A stretch of 64,000 nt of DNA from Bacillus sp. T33-2 (GTDB lineage: Bacteria; Bacillota; Bacilli; Bacillales; Cytobacillaceae), in the NCBI RefSeq assembly GCF_002860205.1, contig NZ_PGVB01000034.1, forward strand, positions 88,537 through 152,536, given 5' to 3'. Positions 1 to 8,653 of the stretch are shown here, piece after piece. Position 1 is the stretch's first letter, and every line of letters starts with the position of its first letter. The translations under genes were made by a program, and so were the position numbers. The notes below the pieces were generated by a model. That model ran no database searches. It saw only the letters and a program-made list of their open reading frames with translations, and was not told where the DNA came from.

Positions 1-1
1 G

Positions 2-784
2 CAGGCGTTTGCAATCGCTGAAAAAAGGGCAGACTCCGATTTTAACCAAATGGTTTTTACTTTAACGGGAATTGTATCAGAGAGAAACATCCGGCTTCTC
101 GCCCAGCCCATCATTGATGTTGCAACTAAACAAATACGGGCCTGGGAGATGCTGACCCGCGGGCCAGAAGGATCGGCCCTTGAAAGTCCGCTTCACTTAT
201 TTTCTGTTGCAAGGCAAACCGGCCATCTTTATGAGCTTGAAATGATTGTTCTGGAGAAAACCTTTCAGCAGATCAAACTGACCGGTTGCAGCCATGATAT
301 TTTTATTAATTTCACTCCTGTCACACTTGGCAGCAAACACTTCCTGCGGGATCTGAAAAAAATACTTGCCATGTATAAGGGCATATTCCCGGGACAAATT
401 ACGATTGAAGTGACTGAAAGAGATTCAATCGAAGGAATCGACAATTTTGTTTATAATATTAAGGTACTCAGGGCCATGGGATTTAAAATTGCCGTCGATG
501 ATACCGGGGCAGGCTATGCAAGCCTGAATACAATCAGTGAAATTATGCCGGATATTATTAAGATTGACCGGTCTGTCATTCAAAATATTGATAAAAATTC
601 GGTAAAGGAATCGATGCTCAAAGGCTTGATATTGATTGCGAGAGAAGCAGGGTCACTGGTCGTGGCCGAAGGGATTGAAAGTGCGGAAGAAGCCTCCGTC
701 CTTTCAAGGAATAATGTCGATTTGGCCCAGGGATATTTTTACGCCCGTCCCGGGATGCTTCAGAAGCGGATGGCGTCTACGTAA
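2..784 (+). CDS. EAL-domain c-di-GMP phosphodiesterase (5' end outside window)
   Basis: Hydrolyses cyclic di-GMP if active. The frame is open to the left edge of the window, so the gene begins upstream. The first in-window Met (position 50) lies inside the protein, and the residues before it look like the last helix of a GGDEF-type domain, so a GGDEF-EAL fusion is likely (inference). Counting from that Met, the EAL signature is E-M-L at 33-35 (AWEMLTRGP), followed by FINFTP, EVTER, DDTGAGYASL, IKIDR, VVAEGIES and QGYFYARP. These supply the acidic and Lys residues expected of a catalytically competent EAL domain. yutE follows 88 nt downstream. A c-di-GMP riboswitch near 55.2 kb shows that this second messenger is used in the cell. 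Confidence 0.88.
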   Translation, partial: QAFAIAEKRADSDFNQMVFTLTGIVSERNIRLLAQPIIDVATKQIRAWEMLTRGPEGSALESPLHLFSVARQTGHLYELEMIVLEKTFQQIKLTGCSHDIFINFTPVTLGSKHFLRDLKKILAMYKGIFPGQITIEVTERDSIEGIDNFVYNIKVLRAMGFKIAVDDTGAGYASLNTISEIMPDIIKIDRSVIQNIDKNSVKESMLKGLILIAREAGSLVVAEGIESAEEASVLSRNNVDLAQGYFYARPGMLQKRMAST

Positions 785-872
785 CATGGGTAGTAAAATA
801 GCATGGAATGCAATTCAGGCACCTTATGTTCAATAACCGCTAGCAGTTCAGGCAATAATGGAGGGACCGACA

Positions 873-1310
873 GTGTACTTTGTAGATCGCCAAATGATCG
901 AAACGACGCTTGATTTCTTGGACAGGCAGATTTCTTTTTTTGAGGGGCAGCAAAAATGGGATACTTTATTGGAGAAAGCCGCATTGGAACGGCTTGCCCA
1001 TACAATAATAGAAGCTGTGCTGGATGCGGGAAACGCGATGATAGATGGTTTCATAATGCGCGACCCTGGAAGCTATGAAGATATTGTTGAGATTTTAACA
1101 GATGAGAAGGTCGTTACGCCGGAACTGGGCTCAAGTCTCAAGAAACTGATCCAATTCCGTAAATCCCTTGTCCAGATGTATACGGAAGTGGATCACCAGG
1201 CACTAATTCAGGCATTTACGGATGAACTGGCATTGCTGAAACAGTTTTCTCCAAAAGTGCGGAGTTATTTGACGAATGAATTGGGCCCTGTTTCAGCCTT
1301 TAAACAATAG
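873..1310 (+). CDS. yutE: YutE, HepT-like DUF86 protein
   Basis: Small helical protein of the DUF86/HepT-like family, about 145 residues like B. subtilis YutE. A GTG start at 873 is preferred because GGAGGG lies 7 nt upstream; the ATG at 858 overlaps that site. HepT toxins carry an R-x4-H-x-Y RNase motif. Here the equivalent segment reads RKSLVQMY, with Gln in place of His, and no MntA-type nucleotidyltransferase partner lies beside it. It is therefore probably not an active toxin of a HepT-MntA pair. It precedes yutF, as in B. subtilis. Exact function unknown. Confidence 0.85.
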   Translation: MYFVDRQMIETTLDFLDRQISFFEGQQKWDTLLEKAALERLAHTIIEAVLDAGNAMIDGFIMRDPGSYEDIVEILTDEKVVTPELGSSLKKLIQFRKSLVQMYTEVDHQALIQAFTDELALLKQFSPKVRSYLTNELGPVSAFKQ

Positions 1311-1407
1311 ATTTTCCCGAGAGGCCGCGAACGGGTCTCTTTCTGTTTTTACACCATCATTCTAATAAAATGAAGAAACGGGCAACATATCATGAGGAGT
1401 GATCAAC

Positions 1408-2175
1408 ATGAAAAAATATAAAGGATATTTAATCGATTTGGATGGAACCATGTACCGCGGGACTGAAAAAATTGAACAGGCCTCAGATTTTGTACACAAG
1501 CTGATTGATAAAGGGATTCCTTATTTATTTGTGACCAACAATTCTTCTCGTACACCGGCCCAGGTTGCTGAAAAGCTGCGCGGCTTTGACATCCCGGCCA
1601 CGGAGGATCAAGTGTTCACGACCAGCCAGGCAACCGCCAACTATATTTATGAACGAAAAACAGATGCTTCTGTTTATGTGATTGGGGAAGAGGGGATCCG
1701 GACAGCGCTGGCTGAAAAGGGTTTTAAGTTCACGGGGGAGGATGCGGAATTTGTCGTGTCCGGCATTGACCGCGGCATCACTTATGAAAAACTGGCTGTC
1801 GGCTGCCTTGCGGTACGTAATGGAGCCACATTTATATCCACTAATGGTGACATTGCCATACCTACCGAGAGGGGGTTGCTGCCAGGGAATGGTTCATTAA
1901 CCTCTGTCATCGCTGTGTCCACCCAGACTCAACCCATTTTCATCGGAAAACCTGAATCCGTCATTATGGAGCAGGCTTTAAAAGTGCTCGGCACAGATAA
2001 GGAAGACACATTGATGGTTGGGGATTATTATGATACAGACATTCTCGCCGGAATAAATGCCGGCATGGATACTCTCCTGGTCCATACCGGAGTGACGACA
2101 AAAGAGCTTTTGGCGGGATACGAACAAATACCTACATACACTGTCGATACGCTTGATCAGTGGGAAGTTCTGTAA
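1408..2175 (+). CDS. yutF: YutF, HAD-superfamily (NagD-like) phosphatase
   Basis: Cytoplasmic HAD hydrolase of the NagD/p-nitrophenyl phosphatase class, 255 residues. Motif I is DLDGTMY near the N-terminus, motif II is VTNNSSR, the motif III Lys is in IGKPES, and the acidic metal-binding motif IV is VGDYYDTD. The start is ATG 1408, eight nt after GAGGAG; a GTG at 1399 overlaps that site. It dephosphorylates small phospho-metabolites in related proteins, but its natural substrate here cannot be read from sequence. It runs convergently with yutG across a shared terminator. Confidence 0.92.
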   Translation: MKKYKGYLIDLDGTMYRGTEKIEQASDFVHKLIDKGIPYLFVTNNSSRTPAQVAEKLRGFDIPATEDQVFTTSQATANYIYERKTDASVYVIGEEGIRTALAEKGFKFTGEDAEFVVSGIDRGITYEKLAVGCLAVRNGATFISTNGDIAIPTERGLLPGNGSLTSVIAVSTQTQPIFIGKPESVIMEQALKVLGTDKEDTLMVGDYYDTDILAGINAGMDTLLVHTGVTTKELLAGYEQIPTYTVDTLDQWEVL

Positions 2176-2177
2176 AT

Positions 2178-2219
2178 GAAAAGGACTGGCCAGCAGTAAT
2201 TCCGGCCAGTCCTTTTTCA
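2178..2219. terminator. Bidirectional terminator between yutF and yutG
   Basis: Long GC-rich inverted repeat (AAAGGACTGGCC ... GGCCAGTCCTTTT) with A-rich and T-rich flanks, positioned to end the converging yutF and yutG transcripts. Confidence 0.85.
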
Positions 2220-2288
2220 TAGCAGCGGTTCGAAAAAAACGCCGCGCAATGCTGTCAGGGTCTTGCATAATCTTCCGGAAGGGCAGCA

Positions 2289-2792
2289 TTATTCGGTATT
2301 AGCAGCCCTGTGGGCAAGGCGGCTTGAAGCGGCCGCTGCGATGGCGCCGACCAGGTCATCGAGGAATGTATTGCATTTTCCGGTCGATTTATCGTTCAAC
2401 TTTTCAAGGATGCCTGGTTTTTGCTTGTCGATATATCCATAATTGGTGAACCCAATGGAACCATAAATGTTAACAATTGAAAAAGCCAATATTTCATCGA
2501 TGCCGTACAGGCTTTCATCAGTGGCAATGATAGATTGCAGAGGTTCGCCAAGTTTGCCCTCCTCCGCGAGTATATCAAGCTGTATCCCTGTCAATATCGC
2601 ATTTTGGACTTCCCTTTTGGCAAGGACCCGTTCGACATTCTCCAAACAGTCCTCCATCTTCAGGTCAGTGTGGTATTTTTCCTGCAAATAATAGACAAGC
2701 TCAGCAATATGTTCTATTTCTACGCCTCTTTCATGAAGCCATTTCCGCGCAGTTTCTTCTGTCATGTGGATTGCTCTTTTTTTGGGTTCCAT
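2289..2792 (-). CDS. yutG: YutG, PgpA-family phosphatidylglycerophosphatase-like protein
   Basis: Member of the PgpA/YutG family, 167 residues. PgpA enzymes dephosphorylate phosphatidylglycerophosphate, but whether the Bacillus YutG protein does so is less certain. The C-terminal half carries the conserved block with GSIGFTNYGYID, GKCNTFLDDLVGAIAAA and acidic residues likely to bind metal. No transmembrane segments are seen. ATG 2792 is chosen because AAAGG lies 8 nt upstream; the longer GTG start at 2801 overlaps the ribosome binding site. It sits between yutF and yutH as in B. subtilis. Confidence 0.86.
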   Translation of the reverse strand: MEPKKRAIHMTEETARKWLHERGVEIEHIAELVYYLQEKYHTDLKMEDCLENVERVLAKREVQNAILTGIQLDILAEEGKLGEPLQSIIATDESLYGIDEILAFSIVNIYGSIGFTNYGYIDKQKPGILEKLNDKSTGKCNTFLDDLVGAIAAAASSRLAHRAANTE

Positions 2793-2983
2793 CAACGTCA
2801 CCTTTCTTTTTCAAATAACATCCTAGTAAATAAATTATTCTGCATAATCAAAATCGTGAGAGTTGCACTTAATTCCTCCTTTAATCTTTCCCCGGCCGCC
2901 AGCTGTTCATAACCAAACGAAAACAAGTTTCTTCAGCCAGACACATATATTAGTTACATATGCAAAAAAATGGGGTGGTACCT

Positions 2984-4000
2984 ATGTTCCAAAAAATGCT
3001 TAAAAATAATTACGGCATCCAGCCTGAAACCGAGATCACGTTCGGGAAATTCCGTGGTTTTAAGTCAAACAACAACCTTTATTTGATTATGGACGTGACC
3101 GGGCGAAAGGAGCAGGAAATAAACGAGCTTAACAGGATGGCCCAGCACCTGCAGAACAGGGGTGACAGGGAAGCGGCGAAGTTTTTACTGACAAAGGAAG
3201 GGAATATCGTTTGTAAGTGGGAAAAAAACAGCTATTGCCTTATGGCGGGGAATGGGCTTAAAACCCCTCAGCACAACAGAATCGGCCGCAAACTGGCAAA
3301 GTTCCATGCACGGGGGCGCAATATTCCCTTCCGTGTGGAGCATGTCAGCCGTGTTGGGCAATGGAAACAGTATTGGGAGATGCGGCTGGACCAAATGGAG
3401 AGTGTGTGGAATGGAAAGCTGTTTATCGAGCCCGAAAATGAATTCGAGCGTATGTTCCTGGAATCCTTTCCATATTATATGGGGCTTTCGGAGAATGCGA
3501 TCCAATATCTCGTTGACACGGAAATGGATGATGAGCCGCAGGAGGTGGACCATGGAACAGTCTGCCATGAGCGGTTTTCAACAGAGGCATGGGGCACAAG
3601 CTATGCCGTAAGAAACCCTTTTGACTGGGTCTATGATCATGCAGGCCGGGACATTGCTGAGTGGATCAGGGAACGCTACTTTTACAATATCCAGACAAGC
3701 CAGCTTGAGATCAGGCAGTTCATGATGGAATACCAGGCCATCAGCCAGCTGTCTTCTTTTTCATGGCGGCTGCTGTATGCCAGGCTCCTTTTCCCGCTTC
3801 ATTTCTTTGAATGTGTTGAAAATTATTATATGACCACATCTGAACAGCAAAAAAACTATTTGCAGGACAAACTGGAGAAATTTTTAAAACAGACGGGGGA
3901 GCATGAGCAGTTTTTAGGGCGATTTTTTCAACTCGCAGAAGCGCCCGCCAGGTACCTTAAAATACCGTCAGTGGATTGGATTGCCAGGCAAGTGCATTAG
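2984..4000 (+). CDS. yutH: YutH, spore-coat-associated kinase-like protein
   Basis: About 338 residues, the usual size for the YutH branch of the CotS/aminoglycoside-phosphotransferase-like fold, a family linked to spore coats in Bacillus. Visible features are an N-terminal lobe with YLIMDVTGRK, the block GRKLAKFHARGR, and an HGTVCHERF segment resembling a degenerate catalytic loop. The last positions keep DWVYDHAGRDIAEWIRE. ATG 2984 follows GGGGTGG by 5 nt; an upstream ATG at 2960 has no good site. Kinase activity is not demonstrated by the sequence. Confidence 0.85.
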   Translation: MFQKMLKNNYGIQPETEITFGKFRGFKSNNNLYLIMDVTGRKEQEINELNRMAQHLQNRGDREAAKFLLTKEGNIVCKWEKNSYCLMAGNGLKTPQHNRIGRKLAKFHARGRNIPFRVEHVSRVGQWKQYWEMRLDQMESVWNGKLFIEPENEFERMFLESFPYYMGLSENAIQYLVDTEMDDEPQEVDHGTVCHERFSTEAWGTSYAVRNPFDWVYDHAGRDIAEWIRERYFYNIQTSQLEIRQFMMEYQAISQLSSFSWRLLYARLLFPLHFFECVENYYMTTSEQQKNYLQDKLEKFLKQTGEHEQFLGRFFQLAEAPARYLKIPSVDWIARQVH

Positions 4001-4042
4001 CGATAAAAATTTTTCACAAAAAGAATGCAGCGTTTTTAATGA

Positions 4043-4056
4043 AGTAAACGGTTACA
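4043..4056. promoter_or_regulatory. Candidate cre (CcpA) site upstream of hom
   Basis: The near-palindrome AGTAAACGGTTACA matches 13 of 14 positions of the cre consensus TGWAANCGNTNWCA; only the first base differs. It lies about 25 nt upstream of the hom -35 element. Candidate only. Confidence 0.35.
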
Positions 4057-4081
4057 TTGGTATTTTGAAATTATTTATCCC

Positions 4082-4110
4082 TTGTAATTAGTGATTTGCA
4101 CTCGTATAAT
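4082..4110 (+). promoter_or_regulatory. Sigma-A promoter of the hom-thrC-thrB operon
   Basis: TTGTAA (-35), 17-nt spacer, perfect TATAAT (-10), followed 60 nt later by the hom start. No T-box leader or terminator was recognised between this promoter and hom. Confidence 0.75.
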
Positions 4111-4169
4111 GTCTACTATATAAATACAAATGTTCATTCAGAGAGAACAAGTGTAGAGGGGAGAACGAA

Positions 4170-5468
4170 ATGAAAGCCATCGCTATCGGATTGCTTGGAC
4201 TGGGAACAGTCGGATCGGGTGTCGTAAAAATTGTGGAAAACCATCAGGATAAATTGATCCACCAGGTGGGATGCCCGGTAAACATCAAAAAAATTCTGGT
4301 CCAGGAGCCAGCAAAAGAAAGATGCGTCAAAGTGGATCCCGGTTCGTTGACGTCCAATCCTGATGATATCCTGGATGATCCGGAGATTGATGTTGTTATT
4401 GAAGTGATGGGCGGGGTCGAGAAAACGAGAGGATACTTGCTCAAAGCTTTGAACAATAAAAAGAATGTGGTCACAGCCAACAAGGATTTAATGGCTTTAT
4501 ACGGCTCAGAGCTGTTGACCGCGGCTTCAGAAAATGGCTGTGATTTATTCTATGAGGCAAGCGTGGCAGGGGGGATCCCCATTTTAAGAAGCCTTGTCGA
4601 CGGCCTCGCGTCAGACCGGATCACGAAAATGATGGGGATTGTCAATGGAACAACCAATTTTATTTTAACGAAGATGAGCAATGAGGGTCTCGCCTATGCA
4701 TCCGTTTTAAAAGAAGCCCAGGAGCTTGGCTATGCTGAAGCGGATCCTGCCGCGGATGTCGAAGGGCTGGATGCAGCGAGGAAGATGGCGATTCTGGCGA
4801 CACTCGGATTTTCAATGAAAATCGATCTTGATGATGTCAATGTCAAAGGGATTACAGCAATAACGGAGGAAGACTTGCGTTATGGAAAACAGCTTGGCTA
4901 TACGATGAAACTCATCGGGATTGCCGACCGTTCCGGTGATAAGGTGGAGGTAAGCGTGCAGCCGGCCCTGCTCCCCGATGCCCATCCACTTGCCTCGGTC
5001 AATAATGAATATAATGCAGTGTACGTTTATGGAGAAGCGGTTGGCGAAACAATGTTTTACGGTCCCGGTGCCGGCAGCCTTCCGACGGCGACCGCGGTTG
5101 TATCCGACCTTGTCGGCGTTGTGAAGAACCTCCGGCTCGGGGTGAATGGCAGCAGCGCAGTCACCCCCCAGTACGAAAAGAAACTGAAGCAGCCTGAGGA
5201 AGTTTACTCCAAATATTTTTTGCGTCTTCTCGTTAAAGACCAAGTAGGAGTGTTCGCTGAAATCACCTCAATTTTTTCGGCACACAGCGTAAGTTTCGAA
5301 AAGATTTTGCAGCTGCCTGTAAAAGAACAGGGACTGGCGGAAATCGTTCTGGTTACACACCACTCTTCTCTCAAAGACTATGAAGATATATTAATGGAGC
5401 TGCGGGATATGGAAGCAGTCAATCAAATCAAGAGTTCGTACCGTGTGGAAGGAAGTGTAAGGCAGTGA
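4170..5468 (+). CDS. hom: Homoserine dehydrogenase
   Basis: Reduces aspartate semialdehyde to homoserine with NAD(P)H, the branch point to threonine and methionine. It has 432 residues. The N-terminal Rossmann motif [11 protein letters not shown] starts at about residue 7, the catalytic domain contains VNGTTNFIL and [12 protein letters not shown], and a C-terminal ACT domain (about 349-425) suggests feedback control by an amino acid. The site GAGGGGAGAA precedes ATG 4170. It is the first gene of hom-thrC-thrB, and its stop overlaps the thrC start, implying translational coupling. Confidence 0.97.
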   Translation: MKAIAIGLLGLGTVGSGVVKIVENHQDKLIHQVGCPVNIKKILVQEPAKERCVKVDPGSLTSNPDDILDDPEIDVVIEVMGGVEKTRGYLLKALNNKKNVVTANKDLMALYGSELLTAASENGCDLFYEASVAGGIPILRSLVDGLASDRITKMMGIVNGTTNFILTKMSNEGLAYASVLKEAQELGYAEADPAADVEGLDAARKMAILATLGFSMKIDLDDVNVKGITAITEEDLRYGKQLGYTMKLIGIADRSGDKVEVSVQPALLPDAHPLASVNNEYNAVYVYGEAVGETMFYGPGAGSLPTATAVVSDLVGVVKNLRLGVNGSSAVTPQYEKKLKQPEEVYSKYFLRLLVKDQVGVFAEITSIFSAHSVSFEKILQLPVKEQGLAEIVLVTHHSSLKDYEDILMELRDMEAVNQIKSSYRVEGSVRQ

Positions 5469-6526
5469 AATGGAATGGCCTGCTAGAAGAATATAAAGAA
5501 TTTCTACCTGTTACAGATAAAACACCAATGCTTACCCTGCATGAGGGAAATACTCCATTGATCCACCTTAAACGGCTTTCCGAGGAATGGGGTATTGCAC
5601 TCTATGTTAAAACAGAAGGGACCAACCCAACAGGTTCTTTCAAGGACAGAGGGATGGTAATGGCCGTGGCGAAAGCAGTTGAGTCTGGGAGCAGCACGAT
5701 CATCTGTGCCTCAACCGGCAATACTTCAGCAGCTGCAGCGGCCTATGCCGCCCGGGCAGGAATCCGCTGCATCATTGTCATACCCGAAGGCAAAATCGCG
5801 ATGGGGAAACTGGCCCAGGCGGTTATGTACGGGGCTGAAGTCATCTCCATTGAGGGCAATTTTGACCAGGCGCTGAAAATGGTCAGGGCCATCAGCGAAA
5901 CAGAGCCGGTCACGCTTGTCAATTCCGTGAACCCGTACCGGCTTGAAGGGCAAAAAACAGCTGCATTCGAAATTTGCGACCAGCTTGGCTCTGCCCCTGA
6001 CATCCTGGCGATCCCGGTTGGGAATGCCGGAAATATCAGTGCTTATTGGAAAGGGTTTAAAGAATATAACGAAAAAAGGGGAACCGGGCTTCCGAGGATG
6101 ATTGGCTTTGAAGCGGAAGGCGCAGCCGCCATCGTCCACAACCGGGTGTTCGAGAATCCTGAAACGATCGCAACAGCCATCCGGATTGGCAATCCTGCCA
6201 GCTGGGATCTCGCTGTGAGGGCAGCAGATGAATCAGGCGGCAAAATCGGGGAGGTTTCTGATGAGGAAATCCTGGCGGCATACAGGAAGCTGGCAAAAAC
6301 GGAAGGGATATTTGCCGAGCCTGCATCCTGTGCCAGTCTTGCCGGGATATACAAACTCATTAAAGCAGGTGAAATTCCGCCAGGTACGAAAGTGGCAGCA
6401 GTGTTAACAGGTAACGGGCTGAAGGATCCCGCCACAGCGATTGACTGCAGTGAAGCTAAACCGGTGCTGCTGCCGAATGACGAAAGTGCTGTGATTGGCC
6501 ATATCCGCGGGGTTGTCCATCAATGA
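5465..6526 (+). CDS. thrC: Threonine synthase
   Basis: PLP enzyme converting O-phosphohomoserine to threonine; 353 residues, the short Bacillus form. The PLP lysine is K60 in [10 protein letters not shown]. The [12 protein letters not shown] block and the C-terminal [11 protein letters not shown] segment are typical. The GTG start overlaps the hom stop (GTGA), and the gene ends by overlapping thrB (ATGA), so the operon is tightly coupled. Confidence 0.97.
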   Translation: MKWNGLLEEYKEFLPVTDKTPMLTLHEGNTPLIHLKRLSEEWGIALYVKTEGTNPTGSFKDRGMVMAVAKAVESGSSTIICASTGNTSAAAAAYAARAGIRCIIVIPEGKIAMGKLAQAVMYGAEVISIEGNFDQALKMVRAISETEPVTLVNSVNPYRLEGQKTAAFEICDQLGSAPDILAIPVGNAGNISAYWKGFKEYNEKRGTGLPRMIGFEAEGAAAIVHNRVFENPETIATAIRIGNPASWDLAVRAADESGGKIGEVSDEEILAAYRKLAKTEGIFAEPASCASLAGIYKLIKAGEIPPGTKVAAVLTGNGLKDPATAIDCSEAKPVLLPNDESAVIGHIRGVVHQ

Positions 6527-7473
6527 CCGTCCGCAGCCTGCGTGTGAAGGTGCCGGCTAGCTCGGCCAACCTGGGGCCTGGCTTTGATTCTGTCGGGCTG
6601 GCCCTGAAGCTGTACCTGACGGTGGAAGCAGAGACAAGCAGCAGTTGGGAAGTCCATGCCCTTGCCAAAGAACTGCAAAAATTCCCTCAAGATGAACGCC
6701 ACTTTATTTGCCAGATTGCGATCAGGACAGCTGCCATTTATAAAAAGGAAATGCCGCCGCTGAGGCTTGTGGTGGACAGTGAGATTCCGCTCGCACGGGG
6801 CCTCGGCTCAAGTGCGGCTGCGATTGTAGCGGGAGTGGAGCTTGCCGACCATTTCTGCCAGCTTGGATTGGACAAGAATGAGAAACTATCAATTTCATCA
6901 CGAATAGAGGGACACCCAGACAATGTAGGGGCCGCCCTGTTCGGAGGGCTTATTGTAGGCTGTGAGATAAATGGAGATGTAGAAATTACTGCGTTCAACC
7001 ATCTTGAGCTGGAAGCGGCCGTGGTGATCCCAGCTTCTGAGCTGCTGACAGAAACCTCTCGGGAGGTGCTGCCACGGCTGCTGGAATTTCAAAGAGCTGT
7101 CCAGGGCAGTGCTGTTGCAAACCAGTTTCTTGCTGCAGTGTTGAGTGGCAACTGGGCGCTCGCAGGAAGAATGATGAGCCACGACCTTTTCCATCAGCCG
7201 TACCGCAGAAGCCTTGTCCCTTATATAGACAGCATTGAAAAACAAGCCGTTGCTTTTGGGGCGTTCGGTACAGCGTTGAGCGGCGCCGGTCCCTCAATCA
7301 TCTGCCTTGCCGAGGTAGGGAAAGGTGAATATCTCGCAGCATCACTTCAAAAAAACTTTCCGGATACGCAAGTATTGAACCTGGCCATTGACCGGAAGGG
7401 GAGCCATGTAAGTTCCGGTGCAATATTAAAGGACAGCCAGGACGTCATGTACAAAGAGAACCAGGAAGCATAA
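6523..7473 (+). CDS. thrB: Homoserine kinase
   Basis: GHMP-family kinase phosphorylating homoserine with ATP to feed ThrC; 316 residues. The N-terminal [17 protein letters not shown] block, the ATP-binding [12 protein letters not shown] motif near residues 90-101 and the C-terminal [11 protein letters not shown] motif are all present. It overlaps the thrC stop by 4 nt and is the last gene of the operon, ending at a shared terminator with yutI. Confidence 0.97.
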   Translation: MTVRSLRVKVPASSANLGPGFDSVGLALKLYLTVEAETSSSWEVHALAKELQKFPQDERHFICQIAIRTAAIYKKEMPPLRLVVDSEIPLARGLGSSAAAIVAGVELADHFCQLGLDKNEKLSISSRIEGHPDNVGAALFGGLIVGCEINGDVEITAFNHLELEAAVVIPASELLTETSREVLPRLLEFQRAVQGSAVANQFLAAVLSGNWALAGRMMSHDLFHQPYRRSLVPYIDSIEKQAVAFGAFGTALSGAGPSIICLAEVGKGEYLAASLQKNFPDTQVLNLAIDRKGSHVSSGAILKDSQDVMYKENQEA

Positions 7474-7481
7474 ACAAAAAA

Positions 7482-7520
7482 AAGCGGTTCTGCCGAAATG
7501 GCAAAACCGCTTTTATTATT
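7482..7520. terminator. Bidirectional terminator between thrB and yutI
   Basis: Stem AGCGGTT-TGCC / GGCA-AACCGCT with flanking A and T runs, between convergent genes. Confidence 0.85.
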
Positions 7521-7530
7521 CAATAGTAGA

Positions 7531-7767
7531 TTAAAATACTTGTTCTACCTCGACAATACCGGGAACTTCTTCTAAAAGGGCACGTTCGATTCCGGCTTTT
7601 AATGTAATCGTCGAGCTCGGGCAGCTTCCGCAAGCGCCAAGCAAACGAAGTTTTACAACGCCGTCTTCTACATCAACCAATTCGCAGTCTCCGCCATCAC
7701 GAAGAAGGAAGGGGCGCAATTTATCTAATACTTCCTGAACTTGTTCTTGCATTTCCAGTTCTGTCAT
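7531..7767 (-). CDS. yutI: YutI, NifU C-terminal-type Fe-S cluster scaffold
   Basis: Seventy-eight-residue Nfu-type protein that carries a transient Fe-S cluster between its CxxC motif (C46-GS-C49 in [10 protein letters not shown]). This is the size of B. subtilis YutI. It belongs with the nearby A-type carrier yutM (11.3 kb) in Fe-S cluster maturation. It is transcribed alone, opposite to the thr operon. Confidence 0.93.
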   Translation of the reverse strand: MTELEMQEQVQEVLDKLRPFLLRDGGDCELVDVEDGVVKLRLLGACGSCPSSTITLKAGIERALLEEVPGIVEVEQVF

Positions 7768-7919
7768 GTTAATCGACTCCTTTCATAATATTTATTATAA
7801 TCACATCGCATCGAAAAATCTATTGTTCAATCCGAAAAACCACTAAACAACAGTTTTTCTTATGCAGGCCCCATTCCTTATAGTACAATATAAAGAAAAT
7901 GCCATTGGGGGTAGCGTGC

Positions 7920-8246
7920 ATGGGGAGAAAAGAGGTTGAAATTATCGTTTATGGGGCAGATCAGCTCTGTCCAAGCTGTGTCAATCTTCCCTCTTCAAAA
8001 GAAACATACGACTGGCTGGAAGCCGCGATCAGCCGGAAGTTTGCAGGCCAGCCATTTAAAATTTCCTATGTTGATATCTATAATCCTCCAAATGATGAAC
8101 ATAGACAAAGCTTTGCCAGGAGAGTCATAGAAGAAGACATGTTCTATCCTGTGGTCCTGCTGGAAGACAGAGTAGTGGGGGAAGGGAACCCGCGCTTAAA
8201 AACCATTTTTGCAGAAATGGAGAAGTATGGCTACCAAGCTGTATAA
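7920..8246 (+). CDS. yuzD: YuzD, DUF1462 thioredoxin-like protein
   Basis: 108 residues when started at ATG 7920 (GGGGGTAG six nt upstream), the same length as B. subtilis YuzD. DUF1462 proteins have a thioredoxin-like fold. An N-terminal CPSC motif (DQLCPSCVNLPS) could be redox active or bind metal. The last codons (EMEKYGYQAV) and the stop form the first unit of a tandem duplication that continues downstream for about 180 nt. The protein end itself appears intact. Confidence 0.9.
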   Translation: MGRKEVEIIVYGADQLCPSCVNLPSSKETYDWLEAAISRKFAGQPFKISYVDIYNPPNDEHRQSFARRVIEEDMFYPVVLLEDRVVGEGNPRLKTIFAEMEKYGYQAV

Positions 8247-8420
8247 CCTTGAGAATTGGAGAAACATGGCTAGCGAGCTGTATAACCTTGAGAAACATGC
8301 TACCGAACTGTATAAGCTTGAGATTTGGAGAAACATGCTAGCGAGCTGTATAACCTTGAGAATTGGAGAAACATGCTACCGAGCTGTATAACCTTGAAAT
8401 TTGGAGAAGTATGCTTACCA
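8218..8420 (+). repeat. Six decaying tandem copies of the yuzD 3' end (about 38 nt)
   Basis: Unit 1 is the final codons and stop of yuzD. Copies of the GAGAA core start at 8220, 8259, 8290, 8328, 8366 and 8404, so spacings are 39, 31, 38, 38 and 38 nt. Each full unit reads roughly GGAGAAACATGCTA(C/G)CGAGCTGTATAACCTTGA. The last unit is partial and the third lacks about 7 nt. The array lies wholly in the 3' untranslated region and encodes no convincing protein. Confidence 0.85.
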
Positions 8421-8467
8421 AGCGGAATTACCGCGAGATTTAGTTGCGGGGTCAGGGAAAAAATCAC

Positions 8468-8586
8468 ATCGCTTAATTTAAACCACTTTTCGCTTAATTC
8501 ACCATTGTTTTCGCTTAATTCACGTCACTAATTGCTTAATTGGTTTGATTTTTCGCTTAAATCACCCGGATTTTCGCTTAACTCAG
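8468..8586 (+). repeat. 21-nt period array, core CGCTTAATTCA
   Basis: Six copies of a CGCTTAA core start at 8470, 8491, 8512, 8533 (C replaced by T), 8554 and 8575, exactly 21 nt apart. The remainder of each unit is variable and AT-rich. The array is intergenic, between the yuzD tail array and the terminator shared with yutJ. Confidence 0.8.
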
Positions 8587-8593
8587 TTTGCTA

Positions 8594-8634
8594 ACAAAAA
8601 GCATTCCAATCTTATCTGGAATGCTTTTTGTTTT
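8594..8634. terminator. Bidirectional terminator between yuzD and yutJ
   Basis: Stem AAAAAGCATTCCA / TGGAATGCTTTTT with a short loop and T-runs on both strands; convergent genes on either side. Confidence 0.85.
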
Positions 8635-8653
8635 TAATATTAATTGGTGCATT

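Noticed and set aside
4001..4169. T-box leader expected before the threonine operon
   Set aside because: No T-box consensus (AGGGTGGNACCGCG) or terminator was found between the promoter and hom.
8209..8391. 60-residue frame through the yuzD tail repeats (LYNLENWRN-type)
   Set aside because: It starts inside yuzD in another frame and only reflects the tandem duplication; no ribosome binding site.
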